NCBI GenBank assembly: GCA_016195405.1
Contig: JACPZP010000006.1
Location: 62,001 to 126,000, forward strand
Direction: 5' to 3'
DNA: 64,000 bases
From: Planctomycetota bacterium
GTDB lineage: Bacteria; Planctomycetota; Planctomycetia; Gemmatales; Gemmataceae
Below the pieces are notes generated by a model. That model made no database searches and was not told the DNA's origin. It saw only the letters and a program-made list of their open reading frames with translations. A program made the translations under genes and the position numbers. This document shows, piece by piece, positions 36,658 to 45,516 of this stretch; the first letter of the stretch is position 1, and each line of letters begins with the position of its first letter.

Positions 36658-39209
36658 ACGAGGTTCCCGAACGAGGTTCCCAGTTGCTTCCCCTTCCCAT
36701 CGACCCGTTGCTCCCGGAAATCGTCGCCCGCTTGCAGGACAGAAACTGCCTCGTTCTGCAAGCGCCGACGGGAGCCGGTAAGACCACGCGTGTCCCCGGC
36801 GCCCTCCTCGACGCCGGACGCGCGGGCAACAACCGCATTCTTCTCTTAGAGCCGCGACGCTTGGCGGCCCGAGCCGCCGCTCGACGCATGAGCGCCGAGC
36901 GCGGCACGGCGCTGGGCGAGGACGTCGGCTACCACGTCCGCTTCGACAAATGCTGGGGGCTGCGCACGCGCATCATCGCGGTCACGCCGGGCATTCTCCT
37001 GCGGCAACTGCAGGACGATCCATTTCTGGAAAAGACAGGCGTTGTTTTGTTCGATGAGTTTCACGAACGCAGTCTCGACAATGACCTGGCGCTTGGCCTG
37101 GCGCGCTTGGTGCAGCAAACGGTTCGCCCCGACTTGCGCCTCGTGGTGATGTCGGCCACTTTGGACGGCGAGACGATCGCTCGCTATTTGGGAGGTTGCC
37201 CAATCCTCGTCGGCGAAGGCCGCCAGTATCCCGTGGAGATCGTTTACGAGCCGAAGCCGGCGCACCAATCGTGGCCCTTGGCCGCCGCCGCCGCGGTGGA
37301 GCGCCTCCTGCCTCGAATCCAGGGCGACCTTCTGGTTTTTCTCCCCGGCTTGCAAGAGATAAGGCAGACGGCGCGGCATCTCGAATCGACGGCCGAACAG
37401 CTCGACTTGGCCGTGCTTCCGCTTCACGGCGATCTTCCTGCTGAGAAGCAAGACGCCGTTTTGTTGAAACAGGACCGGCGCAAAGTCGTGCTGGCGACCA
37501 ATGTGGCCGAGACTTCGGTCACCGTCGAAGGCATTACCGGCATCGTCGACACCGGCCTGGCCCGGCAGCTTCAGCTCGAGCTGCGGCTCGGACTCGATCG
37601 CCTGAAGTTGACGCCGATCTCGAAAGCTTCCGCGGATCAGCGGGCGGGGCGAGCGGGGCGAATGCAACCCGGCGTCTGTGTCCGATTGTGGAGCGAGGTG
37701 GCGCACCATTCGCGGCCGGATCATACGACGCCGGAGATTCGCCGCGTTGATTTGGCCGGCGCCGTGCTACAGCTTTTGGCGATGGCCGAGAAGGACGTGG
37801 CGCAATTTCCTTGGCTGGAGCCGCCGCAGCCCGGCCAAATTGAGCAAGCGCAACTGCTCTTGCGCAGGCTGGGCGCGGTCGATGATGCCCATCTGACGGA
37901 AATAGGACACCGCCTCGCCCGGTTGCCGGTTCATCCTCGGTTGGGACGGCTGCTTGTCGAAGGCCATCGGCTCGGCCGCCCCGAAAAGCCGGCACTGGCC
38001 GCAGCTTTGCTTGCCGAGCGTGATCCATTTCAGCGCGCGCCCGATGAGTCACGGCAACGAGCCGCACGGCACAGTAGCGCGTCCGACGTGCTCGATCGCG
38101 TGGACGCCATCGAACGCTTCGAGCGCGGCGGCCAATCCACCGGCCCTCTTGGCGTCTTGCATCGGCATGCTGCGCGCTTTATCTTGCGGGCGCGCTCTCA
38201 GCTTCTTCGAGTGCTTCCTCAGGAGTTGGGAAGCGAGAATCCGGCGGACATGCCTGCGGACGAAATTCTCCTTCGCAGCTTGTTGGCCGCCTTCCCCGAC
38301 CGCGTCGTGCGCCGGCGACATCCGGGAAGCGATCGTGGAGTGATGGTCGGCGGGCGTGGGGTGCGTTTAGCTCCTCAAAGCGCGGTGCGTGACGGCGAGC
38401 TTTTCTTGGCTATCGACGTCGACGCCGGCGAAAAAGAATCCTGGGTGCGGATCGCTTCATCCATCGAGCGCGAATGGCTGCCCGCCCATCTCGTGTCCGA
38501 CCGTATCGAAGCGGCCTTCGATTCGGAGGCGGAGAAAGTGGTCGCCCGCCGGAGACTGCGCTTTGACGATTTGCTGATCGAGGAATCCGCTGCCTCGCTT
38601 CCCGATGAGGACGAGACCGCGCGGCTTCTCGCCGACGCCGCTGCCGCGAACCTCGATAGGGTGTTGCCGGCCGACGATTCCACCGCGGGAACGTTTCGGA
38701 CGCGTGTGCGATGGCTGCGCGCGGCGATGCCGGAGCTGGCGCTTCCGGCCTTGGAAGACAATGATCTCCGAGAGAGCGTGCGGCGACTTTGCCTGGGGAA
38801 AAAGTCATTCGAAGAGCTGCGTCGTGGCGATTGGCTCAGCGCCTTCCAACAAGGCCTTACCTACGCCCAACGGCAGGCGCTGGAGCGGGAAGCGCCTGAG
38901 CGCCTGGCCGTCCCAAGCGGCAACCGCATCACCCTGAAGTATGAGGTTGGCCGGCCCCCGGTTTTGGCGGTGCGCATCCAGGAGCTGTTCGGCCTGCGCG
39001 ACACGCCGCGCCTGGCCGGAGGGCGCGTCAAGGTCGTGCTGCACTTGCTTGGCCCGAATTTCCGCCCGCAGCAGGTGACGGATGATCTCGCCAGCTTTTG
39101 GGCCAACACCTATCCGCAGGTTCGCAAGGACCTTCGCGCTCGCTACCCCAAACATGCCTGGCCGGAAGATCCCTTGTCGGCCGAACCCACGCGCAGGTCC
39201 AGCCGCTAA
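36654..39209 (+). CDS. hrpB: ATP-dependent helicase HrpB
   Basis: 851 residues, starting with GTG at 36654 inside the msrB stop region (GTGA), the usual length for HrpB. DExH-box helicase: [14 protein letters not shown] (motif I), [19 protein letters not shown] (motif II, DEFH), VMSATLDG (III), [28 protein letters not shown] (V) and [14 protein letters not shown] (VI). The C-terminal HrpB domain follows ([21 protein letters not shown] at the end, the family signature). Acts on RNA; role in most bacteria unclear. A longer frame exists upstream but lies across msrB. Confidence 0.93.
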   Translation: MNEVPERGSQLLPLPIDPLLPEIVARLQDRNCLVLQAPTGAGKTTRVPGALLDAGRAGNNRILLLEPRRLAARAAARRMSAERGTALGEDVGYHVRFDKCWGLRTRIIAVTPGILLRQLQDDPFLEKTGVVLFDEFHERSLDNDLALGLARLVQQTVRPDLRLVVMSATLDGETIARYLGGCPILVGEGRQYPVEIVYEPKPAHQSWPLAAAAAVERLLPRIQGDLLVFLPGLQEIRQTARHLESTAEQLDLAVLPLHGDLPAEKQDAVLLKQDRRKVVLATNVAETSVTVEGITGIVDTGLARQLQLELRLGLDRLKLTPISKASADQRAGRAGRMQPGVCVRLWSEVAHHSRPDHTTPEIRRVDLAGAVLQLLAMAEKDVAQFPWLEPPQPGQIEQAQLLLRRLGAVDDAHLTEIGHRLARLPVHPRLGRLLVEGHRLGRPEKPALAAALLAERDPFQRAPDESRQRAARHSSASDVLDRVDAIERFERGGQSTGPLGVLHRHAARFILRARSQLLRVLPQELGSENPADMPADEILLRSLLAAFPDRVVRRRHPGSDRGVMVGGRGVRLAPQSAVRDGELFLAIDVDAGEKESWVRIASSIEREWLPAHLVSDRIEAAFDSEAEKVVARRRLRFDDLLIEESAASLPDEDETARLLADAAAANLDRVLPADDSTAGTFRTRVRWLRAAMPELALPALEDNDLRESVRRLCLGKKSFEELRRGDWLSAFQQGLTYAQRQALEREAPERLAVPSGNRITLKYEVGRPPVLAVRIQELFGLRDTPRLAGGRVKVVLHLLGPNFRPQQVTDDLASFWANTYPQVRKDLRARYPKHAWPEDPLSAEPTRRSSR

Positions 39210-39233
39210 ATCAGCGTGCGCGAATCGGCACCA

Positions 39234-39282
39234 GTAGGTCAGGCTTTCTAGCCTGACAGTCAGGCTGGAAAGCCTGACCTAC
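39234..39282. repeat. palindromic element, GTAGGTCAGGC type
   Basis: 49 bp: GTAGGTCAGGCTTTC / GGAAAGCCTGACCTAC with inner TAGCCTGAC / GTCAGGCTG. Related to 17444-17504. It follows hrpB directly and can form a hairpin in its transcript. Confidence 0.87.
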
Positions 39283-39432
39283 TGCGGAATCACGCGCGGT
39301 GATTTAGCCCGATTTGAGAGAAATCTGGTCTAGGAAGAATCTTTTTTCTTCGCTATACGCCGCTCTTGTTCCTGACGGGCCCGCGAGGCCTCCGGAAGGC
39401 CTCCGGGACAAGATCGTTTGGCTCGGAATGGC

Positions 39433-39461
39433 TTGACAACGAAATGAAAAGTCGCTAAAAG
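39433..39461 (+). promoter_or_regulatory. candidate sigma70-type promoter
   Basis: Consensus -35 TTGACA at 39433-39438, 17-base spacer, -10-like TAAAAG at 39456-39461 (four of six). It points to the 39917-40474 gene or an unrecognised transcript. Confidence 0.4.
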
Positions 39462-39765
39462 CCCGCCTCATTCAAGCGAATTTTGGTCGAATTCGTCGCA
39501 ATGCGGAACTCCGTTGCGTGCTGGGACATGCGGGAAGCCAGCACTACCCGCCCTCCTGGGTAGAGGCATTTTGGGTTCACTGGATCACGTGGTTCATTGG
39601 GTCGGGCCACTCCAGAGGACGCTTCGCAGCGGAGTTCTTTTTTACACGCGGTTACGAGCGTCGCGGCGTCAGCGCGACGTGGAAAAGGGCTTGTCCGAGG
39701 GAGAGGGGGATCGCCAGGGGGCGCTGCCGCAAGGCCGTGCCCCCTGGTTCGTTTTCGGAAACTTC

Positions 39766-39835
39766 GTTTAGCCGCGAGCCTGCGGCGAGCGCGGACGGCA
39801 TCCCGGCCGCGCTCGCCGTTGGCTCGCGGCTAAAC
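39766..39835. repeat. GTTTAGCCGCGAGCC palindromic element, copy 3
   Basis: 70 bp, 1 modulo 3. GTTTAGCCGCGAGCCTGCGG / CCGTTGGCTCGCGGCTAAAC with inner CGAGCGCGG / CCGCGCTCG. Intergenic. Its open frame would read [11 protein letters not shown]...ALAVGSRLN, almost identical to the peptide inserted in the molybdenum hydroxylase at 59309. Confidence 0.93.
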
Positions 39836-39916
39836 GGGAATGCATTAATGGCGCTTTTGCTGAATTTTCCATAGCCAACGTCCGATATGCCTGACCGGGG
39901 GGCGGGGGAGGCGCGT

Positions 39917-40474
39917 ATGTTGGCGTATGAGTTCGCGCTCGCCGTGCTGCTTATCACCAGTCCGGCCCAAGACGTGCGGGTGGACCTCCTTCCGCCTTGG
40001 TCGGGCCCTTGGCGGGCGGTCCTCGTCAACACCGCTCTGCAAATGGAGTTGCTCGATCGGCGCGAGGCCGCCGGCATCTTCGCCCAGCGTCACTCCTTCC
40101 TGCAAGACCTCGAACTCGTGCAAGCACGCTTTCATGAACTCAAGCACGCGCCGTTGCTGGAGGAATGCCGCCGCTTCGCGAATCGTGATCTTATCAACGA
40201 CTTCCTCGCCTTCAACCGCGCATACCGGTCCGACCTTGTAGCCCAGATGGCGATCGATCAGATACGCGCTGAAGAGCTGCGCGGCGCGCTCAACGAAACC
40301 GATCAGCTCTATGCCGTCTGGAACAACCTTCGCGACGCCCAAAGTGAGTTCTACTATGTGACCGTGCGCCGCCGGGCCTTGCTAGCCGTCCGCATGCTCG
40401 CCGGCGACACGGCATTCTACACCGGCGCGCTCCCGCCTCATGTTCCGACTTGGCGCTTTCCCGTCGAAAGATAA
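39917..40474 (+). CDS. hypothetical helical protein
   Basis: 185 residues from ATG 39917 (an upstream in-frame start at 39887 is possible). An apolar N-terminus (YEFALAVLLITSPAQDVRVD) could be a signal or anchor; the rest is rich in charged helices (LQDLELVQARFHELKHAPLL, FANRDLINDFLAFNRAYRSD, ELRGALNETDQLYAVWNNLR). Single-copy in this window; I do not recognise the family. Planctomycete-type codon use supports a real gene. Confidence 0.65.
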   Translation: MLAYEFALAVLLITSPAQDVRVDLLPPWSGPWRAVLVNTALQMELLDRREAAGIFAQRHSFLQDLELVQARFHELKHAPLLEECRRFANRDLINDFLAFNRAYRSDLVAQMAIDQIRAEELRGALNETDQLYAVWNNLRDAQSEFYYVTVRRRALLAVRMLAGDTAFYTGALPPHVPTWRFPVER

Positions 40475-40493
40475 AGGTGACACAGAACCATAT

Positions 40494-40522
40494 GGCGAGC
40501 CGGGAGCGTCAGCGACCGGAGT
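40494..40522. repeat. half element, GGCGAGCCGGGAGCG family
   Basis: GGCGAGCCGGGAGCGTCAGC followed by GACCGGAGT. The full palindromic form is at 46280-46368 and a variant at 60814-60905; here only one arm is present. Preceded by the same TAT as the 60814 copy. Confidence 0.75.
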
Positions 40523-40537
40523 TATGCTTGTGAGGCT

Positions 40538-41593
40538 CTAAGAAAGGAGGCGCGCCAACTCGCCCAGAGAATCGCTTCGGGAGGAGAAATCCTTCAGCGT
40601 GGCGCTCGATTCCGCATCGCCTTTTTTCTTGACAGCTTCCGCCAGTTCGGAAACGCCCCGCTCCAATTCGCGCAGCCGCTTCAGCTCCAACGACGACTCC
40701 ACCTTGCTCCGCAACAGCACCGGATCGAACGGCTTGGGAAGGTAGTCGCAGGCGCCCAGCTCCAGGCAGCGGACGACGTTGTCCAATTGGTCGGGAGCGG
40801 AAATGACAATGACAGGGGTATGACACAAATCCGGATCGGTCCTCATCCGCGACAGCACCTCGAAGCCGTCCATTTCGGGCATGAGGATATCGAGCAGCAC
40901 GAGGTCGAAGGCCTTGGAGGCAAGCATGTCGAGGGCTTGTTTGCCGTGGCCGGCGAGCGCGAAATGGTGCCTCTGGGCCAACAGCCCGCGGGCCAGTATG
41001 TCCCGGTTGAAGGGATTGTCGTCGACGATGAGAACGTGGCCGCGGCACTCCTGCAGCATCTCCGCGGACTCGGCCAGGATGGCGTTCTCCTGCTCGGAAG
41101 GCAAGGGGCCCGACTCGGCGGCATGCAAGGAATCCGCGACGGACGGCCTCCCCTTGACCCGGCCCAAAAGCGACTCGTTGAGCACCGACAGGAAGCGATA
41201 AGCCGCGGCGAGTATGCGATCCAGGTCCGTCAAGAAAGCGGACAGCGGAACGGTCTGCGCTTCGCTCAGAAGCGAGCCGCCCACGCGCAGAATTTGCTCT
41301 CCATGGGGTCTTAATTCACGGCGGGCCAACGACGCCAATGCGGCAAGATCGGGCGGCGAGCTATCCAAGGGGGAGGGCGTCAAGAGTTCGTTGATGGCGT
41401 CATTCAAGCGCCGCCCGATGATCTGAATCTCCTGCAAGCCGGCCTGAAAGCGTGGATACGGCAGGGAGCCGGCATCTTCCAAGAGCATCTCGCAGTAGCC
41501 CATGAGCGCGTTCACCGGCGTGCGCAGCTCGTGCCGGGCCTGGGCCACTTGCGCAAGTAGTTCGTGCTCGGGCGACAAAGTCGCGTTGCTCAT
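40538..41593 (-). CDS. HisKA-type dimerisation domain fused to a response-regulator receiver, no ATPase domain
   Basis: 351 residues. The N-terminus has a histidine-kinase H-box, QVAQARHELRTPVNALMGYC, with the phosphorylatable His at about residue 21. No HATPase_c (N, G1, G2 boxes) follows. From about residue 190 there is a complete CheY-like receiver: HVLIVDDNPFNRDILARGLL, VLLDILMPEMDGFEVLSRMR with the phospho-acceptor Asp, PVIVISAPDQ (Ser for Thr switch) and CDYLPKPFDPVLLRSKVE with the Lys, then a coiled-coil tail. It probably acts as a phosphorelay protein or as a receiver with a dimerising stalk and depends on another kinase. It lies just beyond the capsid module on the same strand. Confidence 0.85.
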   Translation of the reverse strand: MSNATLSPEHELLAQVAQARHELRTPVNALMGYCEMLLEDAGSLPYPRFQAGLQEIQIIGRRLNDAINELLTPSPLDSSPPDLAALASLARRELRPHGEQILRVGGSLLSEAQTVPLSAFLTDLDRILAAAYRFLSVLNESLLGRVKGRPSVADSLHAAESGPLPSEQENAILAESAEMLQECRGHVLIVDDNPFNRDILARGLLAQRHHFALAGHGKQALDMLASKAFDLVLLDILMPEMDGFEVLSRMRTDPDLCHTPVIVISAPDQLDNVVRCLELGACDYLPKPFDPVLLRSKVESSLELKRLRELERGVSELAEAVKKKGDAESSATLKDFSSRSDSLGELARLLS

Positions 41594-41663
41594 GATCCCA
41601 ATCCATGTTAAGTCGGGGTGTCGTGGATACTATGACCCTCCGTTGGAATCGTCAAGTGCGACC

Positions 41664-41713
41664 GTCGCGCTGAATGCGTCGCGCTGAATGCGTCGCGCTG
41701 AATGCGTCGCGCT
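41664..41713. repeat. 14-bp tandem repeat
   Basis: Unit GTCGCGCTGAATGC at 41664-41677, 41678-41691 and 41692-41705, then a partial copy to 41713. It abuts the stop codon of the zinc-ribbon gene. Not palindromic. Confidence 0.9.
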
Positions 41714-41922
41714 TACGCGGCCTTGTTCGCCTGGGATCGCGGCCTTCGGCACTTGCAATAGAAATACGGCCCCTGACGATCGAGGCGGACAACCAGCGGT
41801 TGGCCGCACAAGTGACATGGCGCACGGCCCAGCGCCTCGGCGACTTCGTGGCGGGCGGCGCCCAACGCCATGGGGGAATTCCATGGAAACGGTAAATGAA
41901 TCGGTGTCGATGTGATGGGCAT
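41713..41922 (-). CDS. small zinc-ribbon protein at the end of the capsid module
   Basis: 69 residues. The ATG at 41922 follows GGAG at seven bases. A single zinc site: CHLCGQPLVV...YFYCKC, a CxxC...CxC arrangement within residues 36-58, then a basic tail (RRPRSQANKAA). Such small ribbons are common in phage genomes and planctomycetes; no function assigned. It lies 36 bases after the ABC-GNAT gene. Confidence 0.7.
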   Translation of the reverse strand: MPITSTPIHLPFPWNSPMALGAARHEVAEALGRAPCHLCGQPLVVRLDRQGPYFYCKCRRPRSQANKAA

Positions 41923-41957
41923 GAGGCTGCTCCGTGGAAGGATGTGAATCGTAGAAG

Positions 41958-43106
41958 TCAAGCGGGTGCGGTCGGACGTGCTTGTCGGCTTCCAATCAGG
42001 GCGCGGCCCAGCTCGCGCGGCAACGGCGATCCCACAAACGTGAATCCGGCGGTCAGCCGCGTGACCGCGTGGCGCAGCCGGCCCTCGTGTCCGCGCGCGA
42101 AGCTGGGAGCGCGATGCATCTGCCAATTCGGCGACCGGAGCCGGCTGCGAATCATCGCTGGATGAGTCGTCGTGGAATAGACGCGATAGCCCAGCCCGCT
42201 CCACAAGCCCGCGCAGAAATCGGAAAGAGCGTTGCCGATGCCCGCGCCTTGATAGTCGGGCAGCGTGACCGTGCGATGCTCGCGCCTCGCCTTTGGTCCG
42301 GCGCCGACGAACGGCAGCCAAGCTGAAAACGCCACGGGCCGGCCTTGCCAGAGGGCCAGAAAGCAGACTGCCGAGCGCGCCAAGCTCGTGTTCAAATAGT
42401 GATGCGGTGCGAACAGACGCCAGGCAGAAGGGCGGCAGCGGACAACGTCGAGGACAATTGGCGGGCGACGCCGAAGCCGCCTCCAGGCGAAGGTGTTCTC
42501 GGCGGGACGGTATACCCAATCGGGTTGCAGCCAGGCCTCGACGTCTTCGTGACAAGTGACCGCCACAAACTGCCGCCGCGTCTGTCGGATGGTCTTGGCG
42601 AGCGCAGCCGAGCCGATTCGTGCCACGGTCCGGTCGACGACGCTGGTGTATTCGTCGAAAATGATGCGTTTCTCCGGCGGCGTGTGTGCTAGCAACAGCG
42701 TCAGCGTGACCCGAAAACGCTGTCCCGTCGACAGGACGTGAAACGGGCGCAGCCATGCTGGCGGCGACGCGAAACCGACCGATGACAAAAGGGCCACGAT
42801 CTCCTTGATCGGCATGGTCTCCGGGAACGCATCGACGACGGCGCCGCGCCCGATCCACTCCGAAAACGCGGTGGGATGGCCATGCTCATCGAGATCGGCC
42901 AGCTCGGGAAAAAGATGCCGCGCAACTGTCGATTTGCCGCAGCCCGACGGCCCGACGATCAACCCGATGTGCCAAGGCCGTTCGTCGAGCGGCAACTCGA
43001 TATGCCAATCCAGCGCGGCAATGGCCTCTTCGGGCAGATCGAACATGCCGCGAACTTGCTGGACGCGCGGCGTCAAGTTGATTGGCGTTTCCACATGAAG
43101 ATGCAT
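41958..43106 (-). CDS. ABC-type ATPase fused to a GNAT acetyltransferase domain
   Basis: 382 residues. N-terminal about 210 residues form an ABC-family ATPase: Walker A GLIVGPSGCGKSTVARHLF, signature HVLSTGQRFRVTL, Walker B KRIIFDEYTSVVDR and a switch His in AVTCHEDV. The C-terminal part is a GNAT acyltransferase: FAPHHYLNTSLARSAVCFLA, FSAWLPFVG, EHRTVTLPDYQGAGIGNALS (acetyl-CoA binding Q/RxxGxG) and TTTHPAMIRSR. The GNAT half resembles the domain of phage Mu Mom, which modifies adenine in DNA; ABC-GNAT fusions of this type are known mainly from phages and prophages. DNA modification is an inference. Neighbours are ParB-like and zinc-ribbon genes. Confidence 0.85.
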   Translation of the reverse strand: MHLHVETPINLTPRVQQVRGMFDLPEEAIAALDWHIELPLDERPWHIGLIVGPSGCGKSTVARHLFPELADLDEHGHPTAFSEWIGRGAVVDAFPETMPIKEIVALLSSVGFASPPAWLRPFHVLSTGQRFRVTLTLLLAHTPPEKRIIFDEYTSVVDRTVARIGSAALAKTIRQTRRQFVAVTCHEDVEAWLQPDWVYRPAENTFAWRRLRRRPPIVLDVVRCRPSAWRLFAPHHYLNTSLARSAVCFLALWQGRPVAFSAWLPFVGAGPKARREHRTVTLPDYQGAGIGNALSDFCAGLWSGLGYRVYSTTTHPAMIRSRLRSPNWQMHRAPSFARGHEGRLRHAVTRLTAGFTFVGSPLPRELGRALIGSRQARPTAPA

Positions 43107-43126
43107 GGCGTTTCTCTTTATCTCCT

Positions 43127-43155
43127 CTCGTTCCCACGCTCCGCGTGGGAACGAG
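43127..43155. repeat. palindromic element, CTCGTTCCCACGC
   Basis: Perfect 13-base arms CTCGTTCCCACGC / GCGTGGGAACGAG with a three-base loop TCC. A widespread hairpin class in high-GC bacteria. It lies between ABC-GNAT and ParB-like genes. Confidence 0.9.
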
Positions 43156-43157
43156 AC

Positions 43158-43721
43158 TCAGGCAACTTTAGCGCTGCAGCGGAGGCCTTCGTGCTGGCAG
43201 CGCTTCAGGAGCGCGAGCTGCTCGGCTTCCGTGGCGCACTCGATCAGGACGTAGAACTGTTCGGGAGGCACGGCAGCGGCCGTCGCTCGGTCGAGCGCTT
43301 TCTGCGCGTCGGCGCTGGTCTCCTCGAGGATTTGCCACAGCGAGCGCACGGCGGCGGAATCGATTTCCACGAGTCGTCGCAATTCCTCCAACGTCTCCTG
43401 CTCGTAGCCCGCGAGTTGGGCCAGCGGATCGATGGCCAGAAGCAAGGCGCGCGCTTCGGCGTCGGTGACGTCGAGCACCTCCACGTCGACTAAATGATCG
43501 GGGTCCATGGCGGCGCGGAGATGGCCGTCGATCAGCTTGAGCCGGCCGTCGGCGAGCGGGTAGGCCAGCAAACTGCGCGCGAAGCCGATCTCCTCATAGA
43601 GCTGCTCCAGAGCGCGGCGTTGGGCGTCGGAATGCGTGCGCGGGTTCAACTCGTGCGGCACGAGGTCGCCGGCCCGTATGCGAACATGACGAACGATGCG
43701 ATTGCGCGGTGGTTTCTTCAT
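43158..43721 (-). CDS. ParB/sulfiredoxin-fold (ParB-N) domain protein
   Basis: 187 residues. Recognised by DLVPHELNPRTHSDAQRRAL (ParB box: NPRxH), then LLAYPLADGRLKLIDGHLRA (GHxR, usually G-H/E-R-R, the CTP-binding motif in ParB) and VDVEVLDVTDAEARALLLAI with DPLAQLAGYEQETLEELRRL. The HTH and segregation domains of chromosomal ParB are missing, so it is the phage/mobile-element form, often a DNA modification, nuclease or regulatory partner. Next to the ABC-GNAT gene; the pair may work together. Confidence 0.85.
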   Translation of the reverse strand: MKKPPRNRIVRHVRIRAGDLVPHELNPRTHSDAQRRALEQLYEEIGFARSLLAYPLADGRLKLIDGHLRAAMDPDHLVDVEVLDVTDAEARALLLAIDPLAQLAGYEQETLEELRRLVEIDSAAVRSLWQILEETSADAQKALDRATAAAVPPEQFYVLIECATEAEQLALLKRCQHEGLRCSAKVA

Positions 43722-43733
43722 GCTTTCTGTCCT

Positions 43734-43824
43734 GTAGCCGAACTCGTAAGAGTTCGGATGAGTCCGAAACCTGACGAATTCAGCTCGTCGTTAGGGTGAG
43801 GCTGAATTCTGACGAATTCAGCTA
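43734..43824. repeat. composite palindromic elements, GTAGCCGAACTC type
   Basis: GTAGCCGAACTCGTAAGAGTTCGG is one hairpin; CTGACGAATTCAGCTCGTCG and CTGAATTCTGACGAATTCAG form another with GTAGC / GCTAC ends. Occupies the gap between two capsid-module genes. Confidence 0.75.
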
Positions 43825-43834
43825 CCTTGATGGG

Positions 43835-44200
43835 CTACGCCGCGCTTTTGACGCCCGGATCGGGCAATGGACCAGTGGGAACCAAAGCCGGCGCCGGCAG
43901 CGAAGCCAACAGCTTTTTCACGATTTCCGCGAACGGTCCGGTCGAAAGGAGTGGGATGACGCTCTGCAGCAGCCCCGGCAAGATTTGTCCGGCGTTGATC
44001 TTGGGGCTTGGCCAACTCTGCTCGTCTTGTAGCGCCCCGGCCACGCCCCGATAGAAGACACGAAATGTCTCCCACACCTGCAGGTTTTTGGCCCGGACCT
44101 GTGGGTCCTTGATTTCGGGATCGATCGGCACGGTCCCATTGCCGGCCAAAGCGGCGTTCGTCAGTTGCGCGGCCACGTGCATGGCCAGAAGCTTTTCCAT
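43835..44200 (-). CDS. hypothetical protein of the capsid module
   Basis: 121 residues, MEKLLAMHVAAQLTNAALAG then WETFRVFYRGVAGALQDEQS and ILPGLLQSVIPLLSTGPFAE. Moderately apolar helical protein without a signal peptide. Starts 27 bases after the neighbouring gene, so co-transcribed. No family recognised. Confidence 0.65.
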   Translation of the reverse strand: MEKLLAMHVAAQLTNAALAGNGTVPIDPEIKDPQVRAKNLQVWETFRVFYRGVAGALQDEQSWPSPKINAGQILPGLLQSVIPLLSTGPFAEIVKKLLASLPAPALVPTGPLPDPGVKSAA

Positions 44201-44227
44201 GATGATCCTCCTCTTGTGAAACTTGAA

Positions 44228-44707
44228 CTACTTGACAGGTATTGCCAGCGCACGCTGAAAAGCGGTGTACGGCGTCGCTCCCTGCGAGCCAGACGACGCC
44301 GGCGGCATGAGAGGCGGCGATTGACGCGGATTGCCCGGGATCGGCAGCTCTTGCTTTGGCTGCCCTCCCGGCGGAAGTTGGTGCTTCGGCTCGCCAGGCG
44401 TCGGCAACGGCTGCTTCGGGTCGCCGGAGATCGGAAGCCGTTGCTTCGGTTCTCCGGGAATCGGCAGGAGTTGGTAGGGTTGCGGTTGCATGATGATCGG
44501 CGGGATTTGCGGCGCTTGCTGCCTTGGTCCGGCGATCAACTGGGCGATCAACTGATTCTGGTCGCGCAATCGTTGTTCCACCTGATTGCGCCACGGCAAA
44601 AGGCTCTGCGCATTGACCTCCCATGGACCGCCGAGGACGGCCAAGAACGCCAGCGCTTGGACGAATGCTAAGGTCGAGAATCGTGTCGTCGTGGAGGTCG
44701 TTTTCAT
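44228..44707 (-). CDS. secreted Pro-rich protein with five 10-residue repeats
   Basis: 159 residues; AAGGAG lies before the ATG at 44707. A signal peptide (TLAFVQALAFLAVLGGPWEV, cleavage near NAQ) is followed by a short coiled segment (RNQVEQRLRDQNQLIAQLIA) and, at residues 81-130, five tandem repeats of LPxPGxPKQx (for example LPIPGEPKQR, LPTPGEPKHQ). The repeat block is coded by 44318-44467. Its start overlaps the end of the glycosyltransferase-like gene. An exported fibrous linker is a possible role; unusual in a capsid cluster. Confidence 0.75.
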   Translation of the reverse strand: MKTTSTTTRFSTLAFVQALAFLAVLGGPWEVNAQSLLPWRNQVEQRLRDQNQLIAQLIAGPRQQAPQIPPIIMQPQPYQLLPIPGEPKQRLPISGDPKQPLPTPGEPKHQLPPGGQPKQELPIPGNPRQSPPLMPPASSGSQGATPYTAFQRALAIPVK

Positions 44708-45453
44708 GGTCTCTCCTTGTGGTAATGCGAATCCGATGGATGGGAGCGGCCTCCTCCCGGCGTTTGCCAGGGTGGGCTCGTGCGGCCATTCCAATTCGAG
44801 CCGAACCGATTGTTGCCCTGCTCCAGGTGAAGACAAATGACTTCCGGAAGCAGGATTCGATGACGCCGGTCCCATTGCGTGGCGAACACGACGTCGGAAT
44901 GCTCAGCGCCGCCGGCGTTGATCGGATAGACGCGGCGACTGGAGCCGTGCCAGAGCTGGAAGTAGCCGATCGGACAGTAGCCGTAGTCCCAATGCACCAG
45001 CCGCTGTCCGGCTTCGGCGCGCGGCGGGCTGAGGAGGTAGTGTTGCCGCCATTGCGGTTGGCCGCCATAAGCCGATTCCAACTCCGCGAACGAGCGGGAG
45101 TTGAAGCGGTCGGCGCCATAAATGCAATTCGGATCGAGCCGGGCCAGGCGGAGCATATGACGCAGCCTTTCGGGTAGAACGATATCGGCGTCGAGTTGCA
45201 GAAGCCAACCCTCATGCCGCAGGTGGCTGATGCCAAGGTTGATGAGCCGGCCTTTGTTGAACATCTCGCCGTCTTCGAGGTGGAAATTGGACGACACGTG
45301 AGGGACGCCGTGCTTCTTGCAGACCGCGATGGTTTCGCCGTCCTCGGGCTGCGTCACTACGACCAAGCGATCGAAATGGGCCAGGTTGCGCGGCAGGGTT
45401 TCCGCAAGGAAATCGCCGTAATCGACCGAAACGATGATGCCTTCAAGGAACAT
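44704..45453 (-). CDS. glycosyltransferase-like protein of the capsid module
   Basis: 249 residues. ATG at 45453 is preferred since GAGG lies eight bases upstream; a GTG at 45462 is also in frame. The N-terminus (FLEGIIVSVDYGDFLAETLP, RNLAHFDRLVVVTQPEDGET) and the DxD-like QLDADIVLPERLRHMLR near residue 90 are those of a GT-A family-2-like transferase; later SAYGGQPQWRQHYLL and AGGAEHSDVVFATQWD fit the acceptor side. Phages use such enzymes to glycosylate DNA or capsids. Overlaps the start of the Pro-rich gene by four bases. Confidence 0.7.
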   Translation of the reverse strand: MFLEGIIVSVDYGDFLAETLPRNLAHFDRLVVVTQPEDGETIAVCKKHGVPHVSSNFHLEDGEMFNKGRLINLGISHLRHEGWLLQLDADIVLPERLRHMLRLARLDPNCIYGADRFNSRSFAELESAYGGQPQWRQHYLLSPPRAEAGQRLVHWDYGYCPIGYFQLWHGSSRRVYPINAGGAEHSDVVFATQWDRRHRILLPEVICLHLEQGNNRFGSNWNGRTSPPWQTPGGGRSHPSDSHYHKERP

Positions 45454-45516
45454 GCGATTCACCTCAATCGGGATGGAACGGGATCGAATTGCCGGACCGG
45501 CACGTTTCGTTCATCG

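Larger units (their letters stand above)
39210..39916. other. gene-poor interval with palindromic elements and a candidate promoter
   Basis: About 700 bases without a convincing gene. It holds a GTAGGTC palindrome (39234-39282), a GC-rich hairpin (GAGGCCTCCGGAAGGCCTCC, about 39386-39405), a TTGACA/TAAAAG pair (39433-39461) and a family A element (39766-39835). A + strand frame from 39518 to 39874 is open mainly because it runs through the family A element in its stop-free frame; I do not regard it as a gene. Confidence 0.6.

Noticed and set aside
39518-39874. A 118-codon + strand frame
   Set aside because: No similarity recognised; it is open partly because it crosses the family A element in that element's only stop-free frame.
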